Below, in pieces: positions 30,096 to 47,720 of a stretch of DNA of 64,000 nt. How positions within the stretch are numbered: position 1 is the stretch's first letter; every line of letters begins with the position of its first letter. The position numbers and the translations under genes are program-made. The notes under the pieces are model-generated. The model was not told the origin of the DNA. It did not search any database and worked only from the letters and a program-made list of their open reading frames with translations. The stretch lies in NCBI RefSeq assembly GCF_021018895.1, contig NC_079382.1, positions 15,667,501-15,731,500 on the forward strand, in the 5' to 3' direction. This DNA is from Seriola aureovittata (lineage: Eukaryota > Chordata > Actinopteri > Carangiformes > Carangidae).

Positions 30096-31061
30096 AAAAT
30101 ATTAATATTGCATTTTTTATCATGTGTACTAATGACAAAATTATTAATTTATACATACATTCTTATGTAAATCACAGGTCAGATAAGCTACATGTGCTTT
30201 TGTTTACATAGAAATTCCAGTATCTACTTTATTGAATGCTAATTTCCTAGTGCCAATAGTATCCTAAACACGAAAACTTGAAAAATACAACATGCATACT
30301 AAAGCATCAGTTTTTTGAGTTTGGTTTTGATGGACTGGCTGGAAAAAATATTATATATACAAAATATTATACTATATAAATATAACATCTCTTGTGACAG
30401 CTCAGAAAATGAAAAACGGGAAACTAACTAATACACCTTCAACACTGCTCCCAGATCTTATGAGTTTACAAAGTAGTAACAAAATTGTAGGCGGATTGAA
30501 ATCAGTGACCAAACGTAATGAACAGTTTTTCTCTTTATATTCAGTCAAACATTCGTATATACGGTATGGAACTGGGGTATAGTGATTCTTTGTTGTCTAG
30601 CATCCACATCTTGACAAGTCAATAAATAATCCAACTCCATCAATTCTGAAATTGGTCAATTTCATGCAAAATGACTTTAAGTTTAACTCCGAGTCACATG
30701 GTCCAGAGGTTCGCAACTCAACCATAACGAATATGCAAAGGTCAAAGGTCAAAGAAGACACATGATGCCTATTTGCTGCTCTCCCAGTACTTTCACCCTG
30801 TAAAGCAGCACAGGTGCTTCTCACTTACTGAGGTGCAAAGGCTAATTAACAGATTCACCTCTAATTGGAGGGATGTTTGGAATAATTATCAAATGACAGT
30901 GGGAGCAGCAGCAGAGCCGTGGAGGCGGAGCAAATGGCGGGAAAATGAAAGACTTTAATTGAATGTCAGCAGGAAGCTGCAGGCCACGTTGAACGTCATG
31001 TAATGAGATGTAGGCAGCTGAAGGGCACCCTTCCCAGGATGCTTTGGTGGCAGGGAAGAGG

Positions 31062-31118
31062 CGGGGGTGCAGAGTTGGGGGCGGGAGGTGGGGCATGGGG
31101 TGTGGGGTGTGGGGGGTG
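31062..31118 (+). other. G-rich tract (possible G-quadruplex)
   Basis: Successive G runs (ggggcgggaggtggggc, then atggggtgtggggtgtgggg) fit a G3+ N1-7 pattern on the plus strand. Intergenic, 6.2 kb upstream of kcnk3. Confidence 0.6.
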
Positions 31119-31704
31119 AGTTGCTCCTGTCTCCATGGCATTGCCTTAATGATGTGCTCATATCATGGCATTATGTAATGTGCTCTCCAGTAATGTTTAG
31201 TCAGCCTTACACACTCTGAGGCCTGCCAACGAGTGCAACTGTTAACATCAAGCTGTGTGTGTGTGTGTGTGCGTGTGTAGATGTACACATATGTTGGTGT
31301 GAGAGTTGGTGTTGTTTTGCGTGATTGGCCTCAGAATCAATGTGCATTATTTCTCCAGGAGGTATGGATTTTCTTTTACCCCAGAGTTTATCAGTCTGCC
31401 AATAATGTACTGAGGAAAGTGAACTGGGAATTTGTGTCAGAAAGAAAACAGAAAACTGATCAGTCATTTGTCAGTGACTGGTTTAAAGAGACTGCAGAAG
31501 AGAATCAACTTATTTTGTAACCTCTCTGTTTTCACTAACTGCAGATAAAGACACACCAATAAATTATTCTCTCTCTATTCATGAGTGTTAAACAAACAAT
31601 TCAGTCTTATTTTTTAACAAATTAAGTCATCTGTATTTACAAAGGCCAGAATCACAAATTAGACTTTACAGGCTTTTAGACTCTCTATAACATATGACAC
31701 CATC

Positions 31705-32040
31705 CATCATTAAAGATCCCATAGTTTAGAATTGTCCATTGTTTTATTTTAAGTCTTTATATCCATAGAAAGATATATTGGTGGTTTTAAGTAGCAAAAA
31801 TCATCTCAATATGGTTTTACATCTTCTCTCTCAGGCTTCTCTCTGGAGTCTAGCAAGTCGGTCTCTTAGCCTCTCTTCTGATTGGCTGACTGTTTTCTGT
31901 GTGATGCAGGGCCAGGCCAACCACGGGCAACGGGTTTCAGCCTACTACTGCGGCTTGGTAAAACTCATGCATAAATGCAAAATGGCACTGATCGGTCATG
32001 GTGACATCTTCAGATTCGTTTTTTTTTCTGTATGACCTAC
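31705..32040. repeat. Teleost MITE-like repeat starting ttaaagatcccata
   Basis: Begins ttaaagatcccatagttta, the inverse of the end of the 4,700-5,030 element, and carries tggctgactgttttctgtgt at 31,884, matching 4,722 with one change in the overlap. Confidence 0.5.
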
Positions 32041-32084
32041 GGTCCAAAACCCAATGATGATATAAAATAGAGAAAAAGAAAATC

Positions 32085-32180
32085 TTGACGTTTTCAAAGC
32101 TGGAACTACTGAATGTTTGGCATTGTTGCTTGACTCTTTTATCAAAAGATATGCCAATTAATTTTCTGTTGACTGGCTGG
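32085..32180. repeat. Dispersed teleost repeat, copy 4 (fragment)
   Basis: Contains aagctggaactactgaatgt, ttggcattgttgcttgac and gccaattaattttctgttga, the tail of the family also seen at 21,535. Short fragment. Confidence 0.5.
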
Positions 32181-33714
32181 TCAATAGGACAGAAAATCCT
32201 TTCAGAACCGACATGGGGTTGTGTTAATTGGGTTTACCTTGCAGGGCACCTCGGTGGCGTACAGGTTGAAGAGCTAACCACGATCCCCAATGACCCTGGC
32301 TCTTGTACAGCAGATACCCTTTGTTGCATGTCATTCCTCATCTCGCTCTCTCTTTCTGTTTCCTGTTTACTCTCAGCTGTATAATGAAGGCAGTAATAAT
32401 AAAATCATTTATTTACTCAAACGTGACAGAATACATGGAGCACAGAGGTGAAGCAAACAGGTTAATCCAGCTATGTTGGTGTGACGTCTATGTTCTCTGT
32501 GGTTCGACCGTCAGCATAAAGACGCCTTACCATCATGCTCCACAGCGCAGATTGTGATAAACAGTATGTGGAGTCTCTTTTTGACACATGCATTTAAAGG
32601 ACCTCATAGGGGTCTCATAAACCAGGAGCGAAGTGTCGTGTAAAGTGAGGATGAGGTTTGCTAACTTCACTGCGAGGTCACACTTTTTTCCCGCGGCTCA
32701 GTCGCAGTCACACATGGTGCCTGGTGACCTGCCTGCGTCTACTGTTTGCTCCCTCTTAACTTTCTCCTGAGCGCCTTGAGATGATGTGAGTGTCTTTGTG
32801 TATCACAGGACGCATATCACAGGCCTGTTCATGTGAGAGGGGATGAATCACAGCTAAATCACAGTTTAGAGATGCGCAGCTAATACAGTGTGACACTTAC
32901 AATGGACGCTGGGTTTTCCCAGTGTAATCTTAGACAGAAGTCGCAAAAGCTTTAGAGGAGATTCAGTAAATATTGCAAAGGGTTTTATTTTTGCAATTAG
33001 TAAATGCCACTTCGCGGCATCACCTCACATTTACAGTGTGCACTACGTAGATTCCCTCTACAGCTGAGTCTTTAAAAATTGATGTTTAGTTTCAGACCTC
33101 TTTTAAAGCACCAGAACATAAATAAAACAACAATAAAATCAATATCTAACTTACTTAATCATAATTTTTTTCTCAGTGGATACTTGCCGCTGGGAACTTC
33201 AGTTAGGGAGCAGTGTGCTCCTTTTCTTTTTTTTTTGGAGGTTTCCATTCTGAGCACCCACGAGATTTAAACTACATCAAAGCTCTGACTTCAGCATGGA
33301 CTTTGCAGCCTCTCCAAAATTGAAGTAATGAGGGTCCAGGCTCGATCCCCTGCTCAAACAGCCTTGGGTCAGAACCTGCCACTGGAAAATTTTGTCTGAT
33401 GGGTCAGTGGCTGCAGGAAGTGCTCGAGCTCATGAGGATGTATTGGTGATTACGCAGTGGAGGAGATGCAGAGAGCGGACCGGCCTACAGCTAAAACCCC
33501 GCAGGTCTGCAGGACTCTACAGCTGAGACTGATTGTCTTATTTCACATGGGGACCCAGAGCAAACCTGAGTAATAAATAACACACACATGCGCAACACAC
33601 CACCATATTAAAAACATTTTTTTTGCTGGTCTGGCAGATTGCAAAGTGGTCTCTTATTTCTTTTTGATCACCTGGGTGTTGCAGGAAAACATAATATCTT
33701 CCCTGCAGGCACAC

Positions 33715-34080
33715 AGCTGGCCACCAATGTCGTTAGACGTTGGTGTTTGGTTGAATGTAGGTTGTGACGTCAGCTGACCAAACCATACCAACGGCAATTG
33801 GAGGTAGAATACTGACGACAGCTGATGTTGCTATGTTGTTGGTTTTAAGTTGTGTTGTTAAGTGACCACAGTGCAACGTCTTCCAAACGTGTTGTGCCTA
33901 CGCCGTCTTGACATATATAAAATAAAAACATTCTATAGTCGTTAACAAAACCACAATTCACAATGTCAATTAGCCAACGTTGGATTATTCAACTTCTTTC
34001 TGATGTTACACTGACGTCTGCTGCTAAACTGGGGTTAGGGTTTTACTGCTGCTACCACGTTTTGATGGTAAAAATGAAAA
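33715..34080. repeat. Repeat rich in acgttgg/caacgt words
   Basis: Direct and inverted occurrences of gacgttgg, caacgtc, ccaacgttgg and gtgacgtc words suggest an old element with internal short repeats. Boundaries are unclear. Intergenic, 3 kb upstream of kcnk3. Confidence 0.4.
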
Positions 34081-35514
34081 GATAAGTCTAATGATATATT
34101 AGATTTCTTATAACAGTCAACAGATACCATGAAAAAACCCAAACCACCAATGAATTGATCCTACTAACAAGTATTGTCTGTGTTGCCAAAACCTGATGTA
34201 TCTTATTCTTTTGAGCCACAGCTCTCCATTGTAGTCCTATTAAAATTATTAACAGCATATCAATGAACCATTATATACCTTTATAACAATAAACATGGCC
34301 ATACTTTAGTTTGAGTCAATCCCCTGAATGCTGAAATAGTCTCAAGGGCACAAAATATGTATTCATCCACAACTGAAAATAGTCCTTAATTAATGCATAA
34401 AAGTATATACTTATACTCATGACCTCTTTTTCTTTTTCCAGAGTCATGACTTCAGTAGGAAGCGTCGGGCTTGGAGCTGAGGGCCACAGACCAGCAGGGG
34501 AGGTTGGAAAGTTTTGACAGACAGACTAATGCATTTTTGGTTTTGGTCTTTTAATGGAATTTGTTGACAAAAAAAAAATAAGGAAAATAACTTTAACTCT
34601 TTTCCTTTAACAATGAATGTATCATTACTACTATTATTCATTTGATTTTATTATTGACCAATTATGATAGAGATACACGTTTTGTATTGAGCCAAAAGAT
34701 GATTTTTTATATTTCCTCTCATAATATGTGATGTTTTGTTTTTAATATACTGCTTGAATGGAAAAGTCTTTGTAGATGTGAGAAGGGCTGTGGATGCTTC
34801 ATTCATTATGTCTTTGTTCTTTATTTTCCAAAGAGCATCATTTTTTGAAAGGCCACATTTTGCACATTTTTTGATCAAAGTGTTATGGATTAATTGACGT
34901 ATTGATCGGGCCGATGCCTGCAGCACTTCAGTTTGTGAGGCTAGGATTTATGCAGGCTCATTCACGGTTGACTTGACTGACCTGGTTATTGAAGCCAGAG
35001 CTATTTTTGGCTGGGCTCGCGCTGTGGAACTTAAGATTGGCCAGGATCTATCGGTCAATGACAGAGCCAGTGAGGTGCAGTACAGATGTCACTGTCTGTC
35101 ACAGTTTAAGACGGTTACACATACATTTTAGGTTGTGAGGAATGCTGTGTGTCATTTGTCTCTAATGGCACATTGGGGAATTAACAACTAAGCTCGTATT
35201 CAGATGCGAATACACTATTGAGAAAAATAAAAGCATTTTATTACCCATGAAAAAAAAACAGCAACAAAAACATGGAAAATGTGTGTGTTTGCGCAAAAGA
35301 ACGCTTGTGTCTGAACATTTTTTATTTTTTTTTAAAGCAATTAAACCTTATCAGGATTGCCTTGACCTCTTCACGGTGTCCTCCCCAGACAGTGTCTCCA
35401 TCTCCTGCTGACGTACAACACATCAGGGAACCACTGACTGGAAACCAGTGACACTGAAGGTCACCAAATTTGGCCCCAGTTAGACTTTCACTTGACATTT
35501 AGTCTTTTTGCGTC

Positions 35515-35546
<32 letters not shown>

Positions 35547-37080
35547 GTGTTTCTCTTTGGGCTTAAACACTCTTCAGATTCTCTCCTCACACTGTTCTCG
35601 CTGCCGAACCGCCAGAGTCAGTGTAAACAAACAATATTTTAACAAGCCTGGAAACTTTCATGTGAGGTTTATTTTCTCTCAAGTTTGAAGAATCGCTTCT
35701 CGTATTGCTTCGCCGTACTGGGGGAAATCTAAGGTCAAAGAGCGGACATCGGAGTTGTCCTTGGAGCCAAAGTAACAGCTGGATTCTTTAGAAATTTTGT
35801 GGTGAGTCATGTTGAGAGCGTCACTCGTAGATGGAGAAGTTTCCTTTGAGATAAAAAAAAAACCTAAAAAAAAACATCTCACAGCAGAGAATGTGAATGA
35901 AGAATGGGACTTTTTTACCCCCAGCTGCTCTGCTGAAGTAGCTCAGTGGTCCTCAGAACAAGGCTGCTGTAGTCCACATAGTCTCACAGGAATTTATAGG
36001 ATTTCCTCCAAAAAGTAAATATTTTATTTTATATCAACTGAAAGGCAGCCACCCAACTATGTGATACTTTGTTTGGTTCAGTTTCTGGGAGTCACACTTA
36101 GGTTAAAAGTCAGTAATAGTAATAAGTATCCACTATACATCTTTTATTATCAAAATAGTTCCATAGTTGCCTTTAATTGGAATTTTAAATAACGAAACTA
36201 GAGAGTGTTGCCGAGAAATAAACAAGGATTAAAATAAATTTGTGTTCTGTTTTCAAAAGTACGGATGGAGTTTGTTAAAAAAAACATGTGAGTGATGACA
36301 TTATTGTAGGTTAATCAAACATGTGTGGATTAAAATACCTAATAAACGTAATGATGTCTTAATGCTTGTTAATTTATGCATTTACAAATGATATAAAAAT
36401 GACTTGTAACGGATATGCAACATGCTGATGATGAAAATGTGCAACTAATGTTCACATGAATGTCCAACCAAGCTTTCCTCTGAGACTGAGAATGAACTTA
36501 AAAAAAATAGCAAAATAAACAAAGATAAAGATCCTCCTCTCCTCCCTCCTCTGAGCTCAGTTCACGCCTCTGTCCTGCAGCTCCAGCCAGTCAGCTCATA
36601 TTACCCTCTGTGTGTTCTTGAACCTCACCTGTCCACTAGTTGCCACGCCACTGCTGAGCTGCTCTTACTGTTCCTGCACATCTTGTCAAGTCCCTCTGCA
36701 CTTGTGGCTATATGATCTAAATTTAATAGCCCAAAAAATTCATTATGATGGGTTGCTATAATAAAAACAAAGACAAGTCCTTGTGGATTTTTATATCATA
36801 GTGAGAATGGGATGCCACTTATAGCTTGGCAGATGGTAAAAAAAAAAGACATGCTTTGAAAAGAATCAGTAATTAAACATACTGTATATGCAAACTGTAG
36901 TCAACGGCTAAAAGATGCAGAAACATTTGTATGACCCTCTGCCCTGGGGCTTGTATGTAAAATTTTGTATGCTACCTTTACTCCATTGAAACATGGAGAG
37001 TTCACACACAGTGTTTTTGCAGTGAGGGTTAAACTGGGACACACACGATACAGCTCCTCTGCAGATACATTCAAACCTCG
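34081..37080. other. Intergenic spacer upstream of kcnk3
   Basis: AT-rich with an (ATC)n run at 35,518-35,546. No exon or RNA recognised. Confidence 0.5.
35518..35546. repeat. (ATC)n trinucleotide repeat
   Basis: Nine to ten uninterrupted copies of tca/atc. Confidence 0.9.
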
Positions 37081-37109
37081 AAAAAAAGAGAGGGAGAGAT
37101 TGGGTGGGA

Positions 37110-40740
<3,631 letters not shown>

Positions 40741-40781
<41 letters not shown>
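40741..40781. repeat. (CA)n microsatellite
   Basis: Pure ac array of 41 bp. Confidence 0.95.
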
Positions 40782-40782
<1 letters not shown>

Positions 40783-43700
40783 CCTTCTCACTGGTGATAA
40801 TGAGCCATTCAGAAAGATACGATTCGATTTGACCAAATTTTGAGAAATGTTTTCTCTGTCATTTCTGGTCCCACCCCAATTCAGTGGAGGTGAATGTAAT
40901 ATGTTCACAACATTGAAAAATGTCAACAGTAGCATCTCTCTCCAGAAACAATGTCTCCGTTCCTCCAGATAAACCTCAGACCTTGTTATGAACTGTTTCC
41001 CAGCGATGAAAGAGTCCCTGCATGTTGAAAATACTGCAGCCTAAGTATTTACAGTTACACACCTCACAGTTTATGTTCAGTCCCGATGCCAGAGGTAGTG
41101 TGGCCTTTACGTTAGTGCGAGGGTGTAATGGTTGGGTTGGTGGACGGTGAGTTTGCAAACATATGATTAACATTTGTTTTTGTTTTTTATTAACTATAAC
41201 CATGATTCTAACTCACCATAACCAAGTCTTATAGTTGTATAACTAAAAGTAAATTTACCGTATGTTTTCCTTACCACAGCTATGTCATCTAAGGTTTTGC
41301 AGAATGTATCGGTGGGCACTGTAGAAACGCAGCGACACAACATGGCGGCCTCTGTGGGAGACGACCTGTTCTCTATATAGATATGAAGGGCTCATTCTAT
41401 GCCAATGAAAACATTATTTTTTAATTAAATTTTGTCCATTGTATTGGGGGAAAGGCAGAAATCTCAGAGACATATATCTGAAAACTTGGACGTATGAATC
41501 CAATATTATCTGGAGAATAGAGGTAAATGAGAAAAAAAAAGAGAAAATATGTTTTATTTGTAATCTGGGTAAACTTACCTTTTAAGTAAATTAATCTTGC
41601 AGAGATATCTAATCTCTGAAGTCATTAACCTTCGTCTTAGGCTCATAAACAAAACCTTTATTTTTGATAGGACCCATTAAAGTCACCATATGGTTGTTAT
41701 TAGAAAAAACATTCCTTCAAAATCACATGCTTTGCTTGGATTTTTATTATTGTGAATCACCTCTTGTTAAATAGTTTTTGTTCAAAGATCATTTGGCTGT
41801 TTGCCTCTTGTTGATTCAGCAGACGTGAGCTCAGTGCTTCGATAGAGGAGCTCGCCGTCTGTAGTCTATGAATCTGTAATCTATTGTAGAGAGAAGAAAC
41901 GAATACAAATGCATCTGTATGAGTCGCTATAACCCCAAAAGATAGCATCAGTCAGGGTTAAAGCCTTGGACTGGTGATGAAAATCTGCTGGTTGGTTTGC
42001 AACACTCTCCCATCACATTAAAAGTGGCCTGGATCAGAGAGCTTAAGCCCTCCCGGCTCTGGTTTAGTTGCTCTGTCACCACCAGTACATCAGTTGTTGA
42101 TGTACTGGGCAGCTACCAAGTGTGGAAGCATGTTAGTGCTTTAATGTGAAGCAGGCTCTTCCTGAAAAAAGAGCAGACATGCTCAGCAAATCCCCTCCGG
42201 GTTAGTGAATCTAATGTCTCTATATGTGGACTGACAATGAATAAAATATCTGATCATTTTTCTATTTTCATCGCTGACACAGACTTTGATTTGGCACCAG
42301 ACGTGAATCCGTTTCCAGCATCTGCATAATTAGAGGGCACATCCTGAATTATTAATGGTAATTACTTACATTAGTATCATCATTATTATTCAGTCAGCTT
42401 AAGAGGTTAGCGCAGTAAGTGGTTGAGTGCAGAAAGAGCATAACTCTCATCAGACAGAGGGAGATGGATAGTTCAGCGCTTCTCGGAGGAGAGTGTTGGC
42501 ATTAAAAAGATGAGAAAAAGTGTAGTAAGGATGTGCGGCTATAGAAAGACCACTGTGATATAGTCACACTGATAGTAAGTGGATAGAGATGCGTTCATTA
42601 GGTCTTTCTGTACGGTGAAAGTTCTCCTTGCTGCTTTTTCTTGCTTACTGATTCTTGCTTCTTTTCTTTTTGGCAAATAGCTTCTATTACAACTTATACG
42701 TACAGTACATACAGTAGAAAATAACATTAAAGATATTAGAGAACTACTACTTTGCTTTGTCACTTAAGTTTTGTAAGAAATCGTAACTGCTGCCTTATTA
42801 TGTTCACAGACAGTAGGCGGTCCATTTACAGTAGATATCACAGTATATGCTACATGTGACTAGGTTCAGACATTAAAAACACCTGGTTAAAGTCAGGAGA
42901 AGATGTAATGCTCTTGGTAAAATATTGAAAAGGCAAAAGTCAATTGAACTGTGAGACGGGACGTATTTGCTTTATTAACATTTAACTGAAACGGCAACCT
43001 TCCCCCAAAACTTAACTAAGTAACGTCAGTGTCTGAATAACCACAAAAAATGTTTTGCATCATTTTGTAATGTATTTGTATCGCAAGAGTGGAAATTTGA
43101 TGAAAAAAAACTAAAAAATATAATATATATATGTATATATATTAATCAAGTTTTCCTGACACATTCTTCATCATGTTGGTAGAAGAGATCATTAATCTGG
43201 GCACTGTCATATTTCTTCCAAATAATATTTTCTGTCTATTTCTCTACAAATTAGGAGCATATAAATGTGTGTGTTTTTTTTTTCTTTCATCAGAAATAAG
43301 GACATTAAACTGCACGAGGGGCTTTCACAAAAAGAATAGAAGATTATTGTGATACTCCCTAAAGCAAGCCTGCTTTTCCACTGGAGCTTTTCAGGTCATT
43401 TGAAGTACTGTAGCTTAGAAAGGCTTTTGATTTTTCTTTTTTTTTTCTTTTTTTTTTGGTGGAACTTGTGTTTTTAATATCAGCATTGCTCTTACAGTGG
43501 AACCTCTGAAGCAAAAATACTCAAAAAAAATAGAGAAAGGCTTCACGGAGCCTACCTGCAATGAATCAACTGAGAATGAATGGTATATCAATCAACCTGA
43601 GCAGTTTCAGTTTACAGTTTAATTGCATTAGGGGTGATCTGATCCCGGGCCCGGTGAAGAGCTGCTGCTGTGTTTAAAGGGATTCGGGGAGGGGGGGGTG

Positions 43701-44429
43701 GGTAACTGTAACTCTTCATGGTGCTTGCATAAAAGGCCCCCAAAACAGAGTAAATTACCTTGCATAACCCAGTGCGGTGCTGTGCAGTGAGGCACTGCCC
43801 TCGCCGCTCATCATGCAGACACACTGAGATGTAATGTGACATAGAGCTGTTAGCCGACAGAAGAAAGATGGATTTTTATTTTTGTCTTGTTTGTAAATTA
43901 CACAACAGACTTTAAACAGGTTTCAAGGTCCTAAAGGTCCTGAAGCACAAACTGTGTATATGACATAAATATTCATGTTAACGATACATTAATTAAGAAA
44001 GAGCGCTGGACTCAGCGTCTTTGAGTCAGTCCCGCCACGGGGCTGTCACTGAAAACTTAAAGAGCTGAAAGGATGGCTAAGCGGTCTTTGTTTGATTTGT
44101 GCAGCTCTGTGTCACTAAGGTTACAAGAAGGTCACAATCTTCAGAACACAAGCGACTGTAAGTGTGCGGCTGAGTTAGACACTGGGCCCTTCAGTGCTGT
44201 ACCTGCTGAAGGGTTACCGTATGCAACAAGTGACAATTACCGGCACAGAGATAAATTTTAATGCCTGTCCATCTCATGATGTATTAATCAATCTTACAAA
44301 CTGGTACTTCTTTGCATTTACCCCTGAAATCAGCCATGATTTTGGACAAAAACCCCTCACTCCTTACTCCAGTGGTTTTATTTTTCTGTGACCGAGCATT
44401 CCCTGAAATTCTCGAGGCGTTGTATTTTA
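40782..44429. other. kcnk3 intron 1, nothing coding
   Basis: TA-rich palindromic run at 43,120-43,142 and T-rich runs at 43,432-43,458. 42,290-42,480 is unique sequence with TAATTA-type words. No gene recognised. Confidence 0.45.
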
Positions 44430-44510
44430 TGTGCACCTGAGAAGCAACTTGTAAATCTGCTTTTGAAAGGTGCTCTAGAAATAAAGTTTACTTACTGACT
44501 TACAAATGGA
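44430..44510 (+). repeat. Retroposon 3' tail (L2/CR1-like LINE or derived SINE)
   Basis: The phrase tgaaaggtgctctagaaata followed by aagtttacttactgacttac is the typical 3' end plus short tandem tail of teleost L2-type retroposons. Only the tail is recognisable; 5'-truncated. Confidence 0.6.
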
Positions 44511-47400
44511 GACAAACAATGAGGTCTCGATTAGCGGAGAAGCTCTTAAAGGCTGTCACGTGTGTTATAGAGTGCATAATTATAAAGGAAATCCTCTGTT
44601 GTAATGAAGGAAACTTTGTTGATTTGTTTGTTGAAAGTTAACTAAAGGTCTTGAGTTTACTAAGTGGACCTGAATGAGCATAAAACTTTAATGAACACAG
44701 CAGCGCTCCTCTAATGTGAGTTTTAATAGGTTCTTTGTTTTGTAATCCTAGTTAATGTATTAACGTTATTAAATAGAGTAAATATTACGGAGCCACGAGG
44801 GAAACCATAACTCCACAGCTGTGTAAATAATTAGACACAAAGCAAACGAATCCTTGTGTTTCAAGGTGTTTAATGGATTTCGAATCTCATTTACGGCACT
44901 TGCAACATTCAGTGGCTTTCATTAAAAAACACCTCACTGTACAATGATGCGTGCATTTTAGCAGCAGTGGTACAGAGTCAGAGCTCTGATGCCGAGCTGT
45001 AGGTACAAACTGAGTGAACGGGGAGAAACGTTGAGACATCCACGGCTATTATTGGCTGAGAGAGTTTGTTGCTGTTCTGGATCTGAAGGAACAACGTCTG
45101 AGAAAGTTGATAGAAGTGACTCTCATTGCTGCTGCTGCTCCGTTCACATGACCAGCAACTGTTTACCTATTGTACGTCTGCTTTATGCTCCGCTGCCTCA
45201 ATGGAAAGTTGAGTGGTTGCCTGACTCACTAAACAAAACATGACTTTGTATTTATTAGACTTCATAATCCAGCGGGGGCTGACTGGAGTTTAACCAAATC
45301 AAATAGTACACAGTAGTGAGATGTGAATCCTTTCATTTGAAGTTTCCTGCTGAATCTGTTCCAGAGTATAAATAGACTCGACATGACGTGTAAAGTCCCG
45401 GCTACAGTATAGTGTGTCGAACTAGCTCCTGTGGGGTTTATTTTGATTTGAAATGTGAACTCTTTACTCTATTTTTTTCTCTGAAGGGAAGAATGCCTAT
45501 AATCTCATGTCCTGGTGTATTGAATTATGTTCCTCTTTCACAACCCAGAGCTTTTAGTGAGTGCTGGACACTGCCGCTCGATTAATATCGTAATCCTTCC
45601 AGTGGAAATTTGAGATTAACTGAGATGTGTCCCAGCGCCCCAGACACTAAATATGTGTTACAACTCCATCAACGCTGTAGATGTATAAGGGAAGTGCAGT
45701 ATACGGCCTCAGTTGATTGGAAACAGAATATGTTGAAATGCACTTTAAAAGGATAAATCCTCTAATTTTCTTAGTGTCAATAAATTCTATTAAAAAGCCA
45801 AGGTTACTCTGTTCTGTCTGTGGTATTTAACTGCAACCCCATTGGCTCCTCTTGAAAAAGTAAAAAAATAACCCTCTGTAATTCTCTAAAACAGCTGTTT
45901 ACTGTAGATTTTAACACGTTAATCAAAGTATTTTCATTGGTGGATTTATACACATTTGGTGCTCCAGTGAGTATTTACAGCAACAGGATGATGTACGTTG
46001 GGATTGATTCAAAATAAATTATAAAATTTCCTATGTTCATCATAATGAAGGAACATGTCACCCAGAGCAATGATGTGTTTTTAATGTTTTTTGGACAACC
46101 ATTAAAAACACATTTGGCTATATCAGTCTTTGGCTATGTACGATAATAGGCTACTTATGTGTTGAATACATTAATTGTTGGTTTTGGTCTCTCTATGGGA
46201 TTTGTTGACAGTAATTAAAACGTCTTATATTACCAGACCTCTGCTTTACGAGTGAAAAATACTGCATGCTGGAATCATTTCGTGTAAGCAGTGAGCTTAA
46301 TCCAAACTTTCATCACAGCCTCTATCCTGGATCAGTAACTAAGATCATTAGTACCAAGTGACACATAATGATGATGTTGAATAACGATATAATGTGACCC
46401 TGTGCGCAGAGTAGAGTGACTGGCTGTGTCTTGAATGAGGCCGCATCTCGTTGTTTCTCCTCTCGTGACCTGAAAAGGAAAGGTATTGGAAACTTGTTCA
46501 GGGTGCAGACAGTTGGGATATGATTCCAGGAACAATGCTGGTAAAAAAAAAAGAAAAAAAAAGAAAGCAGTAGCTGTTGTGGCTCCATGGTTTTGCAGTG
46601 GAGCAAGCCATAGAAAAAAAAGGCATTCAGAAATGTCTCGTACCAGCAGTGTTGCCAGATTGTGCGGTTTTCGTGCAGTTGCGCTACTGTTTATTTGATT
46701 AGGCTGGTTGAAATGGTTTTGAGACACTCCACTAATAAAAAGCCAAAGTTGTGATGTCACGTCCAGGCTAGCTTCTCTTTTGTTAGCTTCAGTCACGAAA
46801 AAGTGAAGCATGTTCCTGGGTTTTACTTTTCATACTTACTTATTTTTCGTGAGTGCAGAAAAAACTACAGCTTTCAAACTCACCAACGCTCCCTTCCAAA
46901 GTATTTTTTCCAGGGTTCATGGGAAATGGTGTTCATTAAATGCTGCTAGAAATGAAAACCTACTTGTTAAACCTGCTCATATTAGTGAAGACATTTTACA
47001 TTTAATGAACCTCTATCCAAAAGCCGTATTGGAGACGATTGTATATTACTGTAACCATGGTTTCAGCTTTGGCCCTAAACTTATTCTGATACACCAAAGA
47101 TCACAGTTTTGTCTTAGGCCCAAACACTGTCTTTAGTTTTCTTTCACTTGTGTTCGACCACACAGTTTAACATGGGTTTTAGCACCACAGGACAAACACA
47201 ATAATGGATATTACTCATAGAGTGCGTTACAGTGATGTTACTGAAGTCTACATATATTTTCTTCAAAGCTGCATGTGTTTGCGTGTAACAAAATATCATC
47301 GTCTGCTGCAGGTTTGAGGCTCTCATTGGGCTATTTTGTGTCACTCATGTGGAAAAACGACCAACAGGTGCCTAGTCAAACCTACACTTTCAACAATATG
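44511..47400. other. kcnk3 intron 1, AT-rich
   Basis: Around 46,640-46,740 a phrase (agtgttgccagattgtgcgg) resembles a dispersed repeat. Otherwise nothing recognised. Open frames here lack codon structure. Confidence 0.4.
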
Positions 47401-47439
47401 TCCGCCCAGAGATTCAGTCTCTCATAAACGATAATGCAA

Positions 47440-47720
47440 TTGCTCTCTGCTGCCGTTCATAAACTATGGCTCGCATAGATTTTTGTGATTAATACTCCAT
47501 TAATCTCGAAAAGCAATGCGAGCCATTTCATATGAGCAGCCTGCATTGTGTTTACCAAATTATGCAGAAATTGTTGGAGAAGGCACTCGCACAAAAGCAT
47601 CCAGACATTTTCCTCAATGATGCTTAAGAGACACAATATAATGGCCCACACTGAGCTGCAAATTATTTCTTGGAGAAATGCCTGAATGCTGATGGGAAAT
47701 TTGCACTAAGGAGCTCATTA
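47440..47720. promoter_or_regulatory. Candidate intronic regulatory element
   Basis: Repeat-free stretch with homeodomain-like words (gtgattaatactccattaat, aaattatgcag) and no coding frame. Texture suggests a conserved non-coding element; conservation was not tested. Confidence 0.2.

Noticed and set aside
46332..46811. 159-codon minus-strand open frame
   Set aside because: Low-complexity Phe run from a poly-A/T stretch, overlapping a repeat-like phrase, no homology or promoter.
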